From contig QANT01007012.1 of NCBI GenBank assembly GCA_003254885.1, positions 1-33,241 on the forward strand: a stretch of 33,241 nt of DNA, given 5' to 3'. Each line of letters begins with the position of its first letter. Within the stretch, counting starts at the first letter, position 1. Source of the DNA: Purshia tridentata (Eukaryota; Streptophyta; Magnoliopsida; Rosales; Rosaceae). Positions 9,960 through 22,780 of this stretch are shown piece by piece. The notes under the pieces are model-generated. The model had not been told where the DNA came from. It saw nothing but the letters and a program-made list of their open reading frames with translations, and ran no database searches. The translations under genes were made by a program, and so were the position numbers.

Positions 9960-11750
9960 GGACATTGGTGTTCATCTGCTCTTCTTGTTTTTTTTTTTTT
10001 TAATATATTTTAGTTGGCCTTTTTACTTATTTAAAGCAACTCTTTACTTGGGCTAAAATAGTGTAGCCTAAAGTTAAGAATTTAGCCCATTTTAAAGCCC
10101 ATTAAATTTATTTTATTTCATTATTATTATATATTTTTCCTTTTTAGAGACATTACAGCTACACAAAGATTTGATTTTCATACGCTAGTTTGGGTTGAGT
10201 TGCCTTAGAAATAAGTTGCTTATTTCTACCGCAAAGTAATTTTTTATGTTTGGTTAATAAAGTAAAATTTGTTTATTTTGAAAATAGTGATGGGAAAAAG
10301 CAAATTTTGGAGGTTAGGGTTAAAGAGGCGCTTTCTAAATCTGCTATGTAGGAAAACAACCATAACTTTCAAATTGCCCTCACCCAATTTATGAGTTAAA
10401 GTTTAAAATATATATTTTCATTAAAGTAATTTAAATACAAATGGGTAAGTATTGGTTAATTAATTGTTATTTACCTTCTCAGTTTTATTATTAATCTATT
10501 TTAAGTGTAAAATATATAGTTCATTAAAGAAAATTATTTAGAAACAAGTTTTGAATTTTTTCAAACAATTAGTTTTCAAATTTATCAAAGGTTTTCAATA
10601 TATAGTTCATCAATATAAAGTTAGAAGCAAATTTTGTTCATATTTTGTTAAAATAAAAAAATTGTATCCCCACCCATTTTTTTTAACTGAAAATTGATTG
10701 ACATAAATCAATCTCTACTATAGTAACGCCTTTCTTATAGGTCAAAAAGCTTCATCAAAATATAAACGATAGAAAATAAATAATCCTAATTACCCTTTAA
10801 TTAACAAAATACAATGACAAACAATATAAATGAAGTGAATTTTACAAAAAAAAAAATTTTGTAAAATGTACGAAAGTAAGTGAAAGCGCTCTTATTTTAC
10901 CAAACATAAAAGTAAAAACGACAGCTACAACACTTCCACATTAAAAATTACCAAACACTTTAATGATGGTTCTAATACTCACAAGCAAATTTAAAAACAT
11001 AGTTTACCAAACACTCAACTGATTTACCTCACAACAATTTTTTCTTATCACATAGCAAAATCAATTTTTTCTCACCACACAGTAATTTCAAACTAGCCCT
11101 AAGAAATTTGATTATCGAGAGGTACACTTTTCTCAGCTAATTTTATTTTCTAGTTATGCTTTGTTTGGATGCTAAGAAATTTTGAAAACAAAAATAAACT
11201 CCCAATTTTAGGGTTCCAATTTCTTAATTAGCAGCCAAATAATCTTCGTTTTGCTTTATTATAAATGTTATTATGTCGTTTTTTGATTTTAATATTGGAA
11301 TTTGGTGATTTTTGACTTTTGATTAAAAAGATACACTGAATTTGGATTGATGAATTAAATATTAAATTTCAAAGGGACAGGTAATTACCAGACTCAAAAT
11401 CTATGAAGTGGTCGACTTTCTTGAACCAGTTAATCATAATGTATTTCCTGTTTGTTTTACTTGTTAAAATATACTATTTAAGTGCTTTCTATATGATTGT
11501 GAGAGAAAGTTTTGCCAAACCACTTTCAAAGAGCTCAAAACATGTATGTGGATATCTGGACTAAAAAGTCATGCCTGCCACATTATAATGCAGCAGTTGC
11601 TCACAGTAGTTGTTGTGCAACATGAGTTTGGTGCAATTTTCAAACGGTATGCAACAAAAAAGAATCTGAAGCATCACTCAACTAATTGAAACCTAGGGTT
11701 GCTTTGACCTTATGACAAATGAAAAAAATATTTCCTCTTCTTTCTTTTAT
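9960..11750. other. Gene-free AT-rich DNA, possible degenerate hAT-like element
   Basis: No gene is visible. gctagtttg at 10184 faces caaactagc at 11089-11097. Inside these, atgtttggttaataaag (near 10249) resembles the reverse complement of the sequence near 10890-10910. This suggests a roughly 0.9-kb decayed inverted-repeat element, but the match is patchy and no target-site duplication was found. The rest is AT-rich with no feature I can name. Confidence 0.3.
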
Positions 11751-12079
11751 TGGTTCTTAGAGCTATTAATTTTCAGAGGGAATTGCAATGGAAGATTTTA
11801 GAAAGAAAAACTCAGTAGCAAAAATGGTGGTGCTCTCTGCAAGCAAGCCACTCACACCTTTTGTATTAATCCAAATCTGTTATGACATCAGAATGGAATG
11901 TAGCCGTTGCTACAATACAACAGTTTGAAAGCACATCACCACCTTACATCATGACCCTCTAGATCTATGACACATGGACAAAAAACTTACAGACACAATA
12001 ACAAACATTTAACAGTTTAACTAGCATAGTAAATGAGCTATATAGAAAACGTGATCAGCTGCTGGCCTTAATACCAACA
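11751..12079 (-). repeat. 3' LTR of the copia element
   Basis: It aligns end to end with 16600-16931. In element orientation it starts TGTTGGTATTAAGG and ends ...AACCA, giving the usual TG...CA ends. The RT/RNase H frame runs into it and stops at 12055. Confidence 0.93.
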
Positions 12080-14247
12080 CTCCCTTCTAAGGCAGTAGCT
12101 GAGAGAATTCCAAGTCTTCCTCTTAGCATGTTGAACCTCTCCTTAGCCAGAGGCTTAGTGAATATGTCTGCAAGCTGGTCTTCACTCTTGCAGTACATAA
12201 GATCAATAGTTCCATCTTGGATTGCATCTCTGATGAAGTGGAACTTTCTCTTGATGTGCTTCGATCTCTGATGAAGCACTGGATTCTTAGACATGGCAAT
12301 GGCTGAGGTATTATCACACATCAAAGCAGTAGGTTCTAGTTGCTCCTCTCCAAAATCTTGCAACACAAAACGCAGCCATATGGCTTGAGTTGTTGCCTCA
12401 GATGCACTCATGTACTCAGCTTCTGCTGTAAAGAGGGCTACACTCTGCTGCTTGACAGATGCCCAAGAAAAGGCTCCGCTGCCAAATGTGAAAGCATAAC
12501 TAGTTGTGGATTTTGAATCATTCTCATCCCCTCCCCAGTCACTATCGCAAAATCCAACTAGAATAGCTGAATTCCCTTTCTTGTACTGAATTCCATAGTC
12601 TAATGTCCCTTGAACATATCTTAAAACCCTTTTTGCTGAACCAAGATGCTTGACAGAAGGGTTATGCATGAATCTAGCAAGTAAGCTAGTTGCATACATA
12701 ATGTCAGGCCTGGTTGCAGTCAGGTATAGTAAGCTTCCTACAATTTTCCTGTACAACTTTTCATCAGCAGCCTTGCATTCATCATCTTTTCTTAGCTTAT
12801 CTGAAGTGGCAAGAGGAATTGCCACAGATTTGCAGTTCTTCAGACCAAATTTATCAAGAAGAGTGAGAGCATACTTCCTTTGATGAATAAAGATGCTCCC
12901 TTCCAATTGAATAACTCCCATCCCAAGGAAGTGGTGTAGAAGTCCAAGATCAGACATCTCATACTTACTCATCATGTCATACCTAAATTCCTCCACCATC
13001 TTTTCACAACTTCCTGTATACACGATATCATCAACATAAATTGACACAATTAAGGTTCCTTGTCCCTCTTTAGTTTTCACATAGAGATTTGCTTCACTAG
13101 GACTCTTCTCGAAACCACATTGTTGCAAATAGGTATCTATGTTTCCATACCATGCCCTCGGTTCCTGCTTTAACCCATACAAAGCTTTTCTCAGTCTATA
13201 CACCTTTTCTTCTGGATTCTTAGTCATGAAACCATCAAGTTGATCAACATATACCTCTTCTTCAAGAACACCAACCTTTTCTTCTGGATTCTTAGTCATG
13301 AAACCATCAGGTTGATCAACATATACCTCTTCTTCAAGAACACCATTCAAAAAGGCTGATTTTACATCAAGTTGATATACCTTCCAACCTCTTTGAGCTG
13401 CCAAAGCAATTAAAGTTTTGATTGTGTCCAATCTAGCTACTGGAGCAAATGTTTCATTGTAGTCTATCCCTGGCTTTTGTGTATAGCCCTTGGCAACCAA
13501 CCTTGCCTTATGCTTCTGGATTGATCCATCAAAATTCAGTTTGGTCTTGAAAATACACTTGACCCCCACAATTGGTTTGTCTACAGGTCTGTCAACTAAC
13601 TCCCATGTCTTATTCTTTTCTATCATTGAAATCTCATCCTTCATGGCATTTTGCCATGCTTGATCTCTAGCTGCCTCTGCATAATTCTCAGGTTCAATGA
13701 TAGAGAGCTTGCATTGAGCAAAAATCTCATTTAGATTTTTCCACTTCTTTGGTGTAGCATCATAAGTATCTATCAGAACAATGCTTGATTCTGACTTTTC
13801 AAAGTGAGGAATAAGTTTTTTTCTGCTCCCTTCATCATCTGTACTTATATCTTGTGGACTTGGAACTGAACTTTGAACAACTTGAGGAGGCATATTGAGA
13901 CTTGTAACAATTGGAGACTCATAGTCAGGCTCTATTTCATTAGCTTCACTATCTTTGTCCCAAGGTATAGTTACATATTGTATTTCACTGATTTCCCAAT
14001 TCCACGAAGCACTTTCATCAAAAATGACACTTCTAGATACTATAACCTTGTTTCCTTGCAAATCATACACCCTGTAGCCTTTTTCCCTAGTTCCATAGCC
14101 AACAAATACACCTCTTTGACCTGTTACATCTAGCTTCTGCCTCTGCTGAGAAGGAATGTGAGTATAACATACAGAACCAAAGAGTTTTAGGTGTTTAACT
14201 CTAGGTTTCCTACCACTAAACTCTTCAAATGGAGTCTTATTCTCCAA
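12055..14247 (-). pseudogene. Copia integrase C-terminus, reverse transcriptase and RNase H
   Basis: A 730-residue open frame from the degenerate element. Its start has the copia integrase C-terminal signature ([11 protein letters not shown], then KLFGSVCY and RGVFVGY). The RT follows with [23 protein letters not shown] and the catalytic YVDD. RNase H carries FCDSDWGGD and AEAEYMS. Two oddities stand out. A 72-bp in-frame tandem duplication (13203-13346) inserts 24 extra residues in the RT, just before [12 protein letters not shown]. The RNase H tail reads [11 protein letters not shown] where the family usually has KHID, so a catalytic Asp appears lost. The upstream integrase core is separated by a break, so this is part of a dead polyprotein. 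Confidence 0.88.
12080..12088 (-). other. Polypurine tract of the copia element
   Basis: On the minus strand this reads AGAAGGGAG and directly abuts the 3' LTR. It is the expected primer site for plus-strand synthesis. Confidence 0.75.
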
Positions 14248-14390
14248 GGCATGAGTAGGACACCTGTTAAGTAAGTAAACAGCAGTATGAACTGCTTCCC
14301 CCAGAATTTCGATGGGAGTTTCTTCTCATGGAGCATGGTTCTTGCCATTTCAACAACTGTCCTGTTTTTCCTTTTAGCTACCCCATTTTG

Positions 14391-14678
14391 CTAAGGTGAA
14401 TAGGCCACAGTCAGTTGTTTTTCAATTCCAACATCAGCACAAAATCTTTCAAACTCCAGAGATGTGTATTCTCCACCCTTATCACTTCTCAATTTCTTTA
14501 GTTTAAAGCCACTCTGCAGTTCAACCATTGCTCTAAATTTCCTAAACACTGAGAATACTTCAGATTTATATTTTAGGAAGTATACCCAACTCATTCTTGT
14601 CTTGTCATCTATGAATGTGAGGAAATATTTGTTCCCACCAAGTGTTTCAACCATTGGGTCACAAACATCTGTGTGCAC
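14391..14678 (-). pseudogene. Copia integrase core fragment
   Basis: It carries the integrase core text [28 protein letters not shown] and [10 protein letters not shown], which holds the first two acidic residues of the D-D-E triad. A stop codon lies immediately before it (14679-14681), and another follows AYSP near 14391. About 140 bases of disturbed frame separate it from the RT frame at 14247. Confidence 0.85.
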
Positions 14679-15608
14679 CTATTCAAGAGGATTAGCTGCT
14701 CTTTTAACTTTGTCCTTGTCAAAGGCTTCTCTGTGTGACTTTCCAGTAGCACAGCCTTCACATACATGGTCCTTGCCAGTGAGCCTTGGTAAACCATAGA
14801 CCATTTCTTTATCCTGTAGCTTCATTAAACTATCAAAATTTAAATGGCCAAACCTTTTATGCCATTTCCAGCATGAATCAATCACAACTGCTCTATTTGC
14901 CATCATTGGTTTGACATCTTCAAATGTGAGAAGGAAGCAACGATTTCCCTTCATTTGAACTGTGGCAATTGGTTCCTGTAGACTTTTATCTCCATATATA
15001 CATGCCATAAAATCTCCAAACACCATCCAATATCCATGCTCAATCATTTGACCAACACTTAACAAGTTTTCATCAAGTCCAGGAACAATCATAACCTCAG
15101 GAATATGCCTAGTTCCATTTCTGGTTTCCACCACCAGTGTGCCTTTTCTAGTTGACTCAACTACATCTCCAGTTCCCATTTTAATTTTGCATTTAATCCT
15201 TCTATCTATATTTATTAGAAGGTTCTCACAGCTGGTCATATGGTTGCTACAACCACTGTCCAGATACCAAACATTTCCACCATTTTGTACAGCAGCCTTA
15301 TGACATGCATAGAACATACTGGCTTGTTCCTGCATTTGATTAGCATAGTTTACCACTTGACCTTTCTTGTTAGGTTGGTGGCAATCCTTCATTACATGGC
15401 CAAACTTATCACAATTGTGGCATTTAATTTTTCCCTTGAACCAGCACTCTCCAACATGTAGTTTATCACAAATTCTACACTTGGTTTTTCCAAACTCACT
15501 GCCATTCCCTTGTTTCATAGCAGATTGATTCCTATTTTCCCATTTTTTAGGCTTTCCTTTCCAATTCTTAAACCCCTTTCTTCCACCATCGAAAGACTTG
15601 TTTGACAA
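14679..15608 (-). pseudogene. Copia zinc knuckle, protease and pre-integrase domain
   Basis: In order it has a basic stretch, a CCHC zinc knuckle CHNCDKFGHVMKDC, the aspartic protease motif WYLDSGCSNHMT, and the GAG-pre-integrase text WHKRFGHLNFDSL with a C-x2-C (CEGCATGKSH). It is separated from gag upstream and from integrase downstream by stop codons, although all lie in the expected copia order. Confidence 0.88.
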
Positions 15609-15611
15609 GTT

Positions 15612-16502
15612 CTAACCCTTTGAAGACATGCTCATACTTGCAAAGGCTTTTTCAGTATTCTCAGTATCTTCATCATCCCTGTTCAATCTGAGCTCATAGC
15701 TCTTGAGAGATCCCATTACTTCATTCACAGAAACTGAATTCAAATCTACAGTTCTTTCAATTACCACACACATAGGATCATAGGCTTTAGTTAGACTGAT
15801 CAATACTTTTTGTACCATCCGTTGATGAGTCAACACTTCACCATATTTCTCCATTTGGTTTGACAAATCAAGGAATCTAGAGAAATAATCAGAGAGTGAT
15901 TCATTTACCTTCATTCTCATGTATTCGAATTCTCTTCTCAGACCTTGAAGTTTGACAGACCTTGCCTGTTCATCCCCATGATACTCCTCCTGAAGTAAAT
16001 CCCAAGCACCCTTTGCAGTATCTTGGTTAACAATGCGAGAGAATATCTCCTTTGACACAGCTCCTTGGATTATTCCTAGTGCCTTTGCATCTTACATTCT
16101 CATGTATTCGAATTCTCTTCTCAAACCTTGAAGTTTGACAGACCTTGCCTGTTCATCCCCATGATATTCCTCCTGAAGTAAATCCCAAGCACCCTTTGCA
16201 GTATCTTGGTTAACAATGCGAGAGAATATCTCCTTTGACATAGCTCCCTGGATTATTCCTAGTGCCTTTGCATCTTTCATTGATTGTTTTTCCAGGTACA
16301 GATCTATGTCACCACCACCATCATCTGTGGTTGCCTCCCCTTCCTTCATTTTCTTCTTTGACTCTGGAATTGAGATTCCTTTGTCTACAAGCTTCCAGAT
16401 ACCTTGAGATCTGAAGATTGTGATCATTCTCACCTTCCAATAATCAAATTCTGTACCATCGAAAATTGGAGCACGCAGCTCACCTTCTGCTGAGCTAGCC
16501 AT
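15612..16502 (-). pseudogene. Copia gag, broken by a 183-bp tandem duplication
   Basis: It begins MASSAEGELRAPIFDG, followed by FDYWKVRM and WDLLQEEYHGDEQARSVKL, typical of the copia UBN2/gag family. The segment from about 15912 is repeated from about 16095 (offset 183 bases, 61 codons). The repeat keeps frame, but a TAA at the junction (near 16092) ends the first part. A further stop at about 15609 separates it from the zinc-knuckle frame. Confidence 0.85.
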
Positions 16503-16584
16503 GTTAGACTAGAGAGCTTTCACGTTCGATGCCTCTTCTTTCTTCTTTCACAGTAATCAACGCCCAGTTAAGTATCTAACTAGT

Positions 16585-16596
16585 GCTCTGATACCA
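16585..16596 (-). other. Primer binding site (initiator Met-tRNA)
   Basis: On the minus strand this reads TGGTATCAGAGC, starting three bases after the 5' LTR. It is complementary to the 3' end of plant initiator Met-tRNA, the usual primer of plant copia elements. Confidence 0.92.
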
Positions 16597-16599
16597 TAT

Positions 16600-16931
16600 T
16601 GGTTTTTAGAGCTATTAATTTCCAGAGAGAATTGCAATGGAAAATTTTAGGGGAAGGAAAAACTCAGAAGCAATAATGGTGGTGCTCCCTTACGAGCAAA
16701 CCACTCACACCTTTTGTATTAATCCAAATCTGTTATGACATCAGAATGGAATGTAGCCGTTGCTACAGTACAACTATCTGAAAGCACATCACCACCTTAC
16801 ATCATGACCCTCTAGATCTATGACACGTGGACAAAAACTTACAGACTCAATAACAAACATTTAATAGTTTAACTAGCATAGTAAATGAACTAAATAGAAA
16901 ACGTGATCAGCTGCTGGCCTTAATACCAACA
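16600..16931 (-). repeat. 5' LTR of the copia element
   Basis: Aligned along its whole length with 11751-12079, with a small indel near 16650 and scattered substitutions. It ends next to tttgtaaacagaat, which is also found at 26326 upstream of LpxD. Confidence 0.93.
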
Positions 16932-17040
16932 TTTGTAAACAGAATGTTTGATTAACTAATCAGGGTTTAGTCGAGTTGGTCGGGCCCATGGTTTGCTTAC
17001 ATGTGGTATGAGATTTGATTCCTCAAAGCCGTCAAAGGTA

Positions 17041-17073
<33 letters not shown>

Positions 17074-17470
17074 AACTATGTGGGCCAGTTTCGAATCTGA
17101 GCTTCGCTTAAAGGATTTTCGATAACAAAAAAATAAAATAGGTGTTTGATTCAGCATAGGTATGAATAAACTGTGTGTATAAAAATCGAAGCAAACCGTT
17201 TGGAATGATTTGGTAGGTTTAATCGGTTAAATCTCTACCCCTAAATTTCACCTACAATTTTTTTTTAAGATTCGGCCTCCGACTGGCAATTTCAGGCCCA
17301 AGCTTACCGCTGGTCCAACTTAAGCAATTGAAGGCAGTTCACGTTGTAAGCCTTGTCCATTACAAAAGCCCAATACAGGCTGACCAAGATGCCCTCCACA
17401 CAAAACCCACCATGGTCGATGTACGTATAGCTGGTTCACTTCAGGTTCAGACACAAACTGACAACACTGG
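16932..17470 (+). repeat. Duplicate of the LpxD upstream region
   Basis: It matches 26325-26801 almost throughout: the SINE, then aatctctacccctaaa, gcccaatacaggctgacc and gctggttcacttcaggttca. The match ends 36 bases before the LpxD start codon and no LpxD exon follows. The TATATA of the true gene reads TACGTATAG here. The left end of the match coincides with the retrotransposon edge, so more may have lain beyond it. This is a piece of a tandem segment duplication. Confidence 0.88.
16956..17142 (+). mobile_element. tRNA-derived SINE, copy in the duplicated segment
   Basis: It is the same insertion as 26350-26516, flanked by tgtttgattaa (16945) and tgtttgattca (17143). The A-box-like TAGTCGAGTTGG is intact at 16968. 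The B box is changed to GATTTGATTCC at 17012. The interior is longer because a (TA)n run at 17043-17071 has expanded. Confidence 0.7.
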
Positions 17471-17768
17471 TTTTCATGCTATGAATATTCACAATATGGA
17501 AAATGGTTTTTCTTAAAGGTGCAACATACATTGTAATGCCAGTCCTTCATGTAAATCAGGCCAAGTGGAATCTAGTTCACCTTAGCAAAATGATGGAGAA
17601 AAATATTGCTGGTTGCTTTGGTTCAGGTCATCTATTGCTTCGCTCAACAAAGGTTCCACAAATACGTACCAATTCTTTTCCAACCTTCCACGTACAGTCG
17701 CGATGCTATTGTTTAACCATAATTAGGTCATGTAGAAATTAAAGTCTGTTTTGCAGCTAATTAAACTT
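17471..17768 (-). pseudogene. CRK 3'-end fragment
   Basis: It matches 18023-18661, the 3' UTR and last exon of the neighbouring CRK gene. Shared text includes ttttcatgctatgaatattc, aaatattgctggttgctttg and gcagctaattaaactt. Two internal deletions of roughly 80 and 110 bases remove most of the kinase tail, and part of the 3' UTR is missing too. It is a relic of a third CRK copy joined directly to the LpxD-upstream duplicate. Confidence 0.85.
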
Positions 17769-18287
17769 TTATTATATATATACTTCTTCTTTTTTTTTCT
17801 TTTTTTTTTGTTGATAAACCAAAAATTGGGATAATTATATCACGTTTTGGGTAAGGTGTGAATTAAGTACTTTAGAGTCTCAAACATCAGTCGACACAAG
17901 TCACACAAGACACCCTTCATTAACCAAAAAAGAGATATCCCACAAGGATTAGTACCTGTTTTTCAAATTTCTCCCCAAAAGTATTAACCTTAGGTGCAAT
18001 TAATTACAAAACATCTTTTGAATTTTCATGCTATGAATATTCACAATACATAAACTGGCTTTTCTTATAAAAATATATTGTAATGCCATGGAGTCATTAA
18101 GAATTTGCTCCTCATCCATTTGCAGAAAAGATTACACTTTCACTGTGCATGCCATTAATTGTATATATAAAACACATATTATCTGACAGTTGACACATCC
18201 TAACTCCAATGTTTAGGCAACTTATGCTGCAGTACTTTTTCAATTTACAATATATTGCTACGTGAGCAAGCGAAGTGGAAATCTAAT
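17769..18287. other. CRK1 downstream region
   Basis: AT-rich, with a long poly-T/poly-pyrimidine run near 17788-17810. The part from 18023 is the CRK1 3' UTR/flank that is also present in the relic at 17471. No gene or RNA is seen in it. Confidence 0.6.
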
Positions 18288-20933
<2,646 letters not shown>

Positions 20934-20989
20934 TTTCCAAAATGGGAGCACAGTGGACACAAATTTAGCCCAACGACAAAAAAAGACTG

Positions 20990-20998
20990 AAATATATA
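20990..20998 (-). promoter_or_regulatory. Possible TATA box of CRK first copy
   Basis: It reads TATATATTT on the minus strand, 57 bases upstream of the ATG at 20933. It lies inside the frame that would be used by the more distal ATG at 21005, which favours 20933 as the start. Confidence 0.42.
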
Positions 20999-21005
20999 CT
21001 GGCAT

Positions 21006-22780
21006 TTCGTGAGATTAGTCCTCTCTGACTTTTCAAAATTAACAACAAAATTTAACCACTAGTTTGCATATGGTTAAGCTAATGATCATAGGACAGAAAC
21101 TTCCTTGCTGAAGCTCTGAATAAAGTCATGTTGCGTGCTGATAGCGACCAAGAATATTGTAATTTGGAAGATTAGAATATTTGTTACATAGTATTCTTTA
21201 AATGTATAGTCTTATGGTTAGAGTAATGTACAGTTTCTATGCTGTTCTCAAAGTATTTGATTATTTTAGAGGGGCTACATTGTAGTAAGAGACTGATTCC
21301 TTTTGAAGATGATCATACTATTTGTTTGACCATTACACATGAAGAGACACAAATCATGAATTACTAGCAAAGGATCTGGACTTAGCACAGAATGCAGCCA
21401 TATTTGGGGACTTGACTTGAGCTGTTGAATTTAGAATAAAAGACAACCCAATTAAATAAGCTTATTTGAAATGAAATTTCCCAGACATGACATCAAAATT
21501 AATAATAGCATGGTTCCCTCAAAAAGTTCAGTTGGTCTGCAGGAGCTAGTTTGAATAATTGGTGTGCTTACTCAGAAACAACTGTTACTTCTTTAATTAC
21601 AAATTCTGTTTACTGGGTTGACTTTGATATGAGTATACATCCATCTTAATATTGAATTCAATTTGAAATTCAAGTGAAAAGATAAATGGTAGATGACCCA
21701 AGAAATATGCATATGCATTTCATTTGACAGGCAATGGATGCAAACAGTCTAGTCTTTTGATCTGACCAGATGAATCTAGTACTGAATCCACCCCTACTGA
21801 AAGCCATTGATCACAGCCCCACATCTAATTCATTCTCAAACACACGAATTAAAATCGTCATGGAACACTTCCACTTCAGAATTCTGTCCAATAACATTTC
21901 ATGCTGATTGTTGGCGTTAGTCAACAATTACAACTAAAAATGTTGGCGGTAATCGTACAAATACCACGCTTGTGGTCTTCAATGAATATGAGAAAACTTT
22001 ATTTTTTCTAAACCTGTTTTTATCACTGATATCATAGCTTTAGTGTTAAGATAACTCCAATTATTGGTTTGATTTCATAACACTCAGTGCCAATGCTAGC
22101 TTGGTCTAGACTCTAGAGGTTGACTGGATAAATGCAATTTTTAATTTTGAATAAAATAGGCAACATCTTAGACTTGGTCATCAAACATATATAATGAAGT
22201 CAAATTCAATTAATGATCAGGTTCATTAGTATATTAGCATGTATAAAGGTTCATTAATAAAATAAACCATTGGTTCTTAGCAACCTGTACCGGTGCATGT
22301 TTTGTTATATTATCATACGTTTTTAACCAACCTCCCTGACCTAACTGCAGCCCGCCTGAAATTGAAAGAATGTCAGCATGCTAGGGAAGGACCAATACCG
22401 TCTTCCTTTTAAACACTGTTCATTGGAAATATCCAATATTTAATAAAATAACTTATGCTTAAGGAAAAGTCTGATGTGGTCTAGAGCCTTAACTCACTAC
22501 ATAAACAACTATAACCTTTATTTATATTGAAAATTTAAGACTGCAGTTTCCACACACAGTTGAGTACAAAATTTGAAATTCAAAATGGAAAAGAGAAGAA
22601 ATTTTCAATTCTAATTCATATCAGTTTAATATTCACAATTTGTGGTCTCTCTATTAATTATTTTTCTTACAGATCAAGTAAAGTCAACCACTAACAGGTA
22701 CACAATTTAAACTTTGTACCCCTTAGGACAAAGCATCCGGCGAATAACATATTTCCTGCTCTCTGAATCAGCTGGCTTTG
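21006..22780. promoter_or_regulatory. Intergenic region and CRK first-copy promoter, with W-box cores
   Basis: No gene is visible in this stretch. TTGAC[C/T] W-box cores, the binding site of WRKY factors, occur at 21326-21331, 21412-21417, 21618-21623, 21919-21924 (minus) and 22120-22125. With even base composition about 1.6 would be expected over this length on both strands, so there is a mild excess. The part near 22680-22780 is probably the 3' UTR of the second CRK. Confidence 0.4.

Larger units (their letters stand above)
11751..16931 (-). mobile_element. Ty1/copia LTR retrotransposon, degenerate
   Basis: About 5.2 kb, flanked by two LTRs of ~330 bp. Reading right to left the order is 5' LTR, PBS, gag, zinc knuckle, protease, integrase, reverse transcriptase, RNase H, PPT, 3' LTR. 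Integrase before RT is the copia order. The flanks tttat (left) and tttgt (right) could be a 5-bp target duplication with one change. Several in-frame stops, a break between the integrase parts and two tandem duplications mean it should not move by itself. The LTRs differ at roughly 20 of about 328 aligned sites by eye (about 6%), so the insertion is not recent. Confidence 0.95.

Noticed and set aside
9865..10056. 63-residue frame with HPSKGINTLGVARG repeats
   Set aside because: It arises from the 39-bp tandem duplication and ends in low-complexity Phe/Leu from a poly-T run; no family resemblance.
13873..14133. Plus-strand open frames over the retrotransposon (also at 12650, 14464, 15240, 16216)
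   Set aside because: All are antisense shadows of the copia gag-pol frames.
20934..21005. Longer CRK start at 21005
   Set aside because: A TATA-like box lies inside this extension, and the shorter start at 20933 gives a standard signal peptide.
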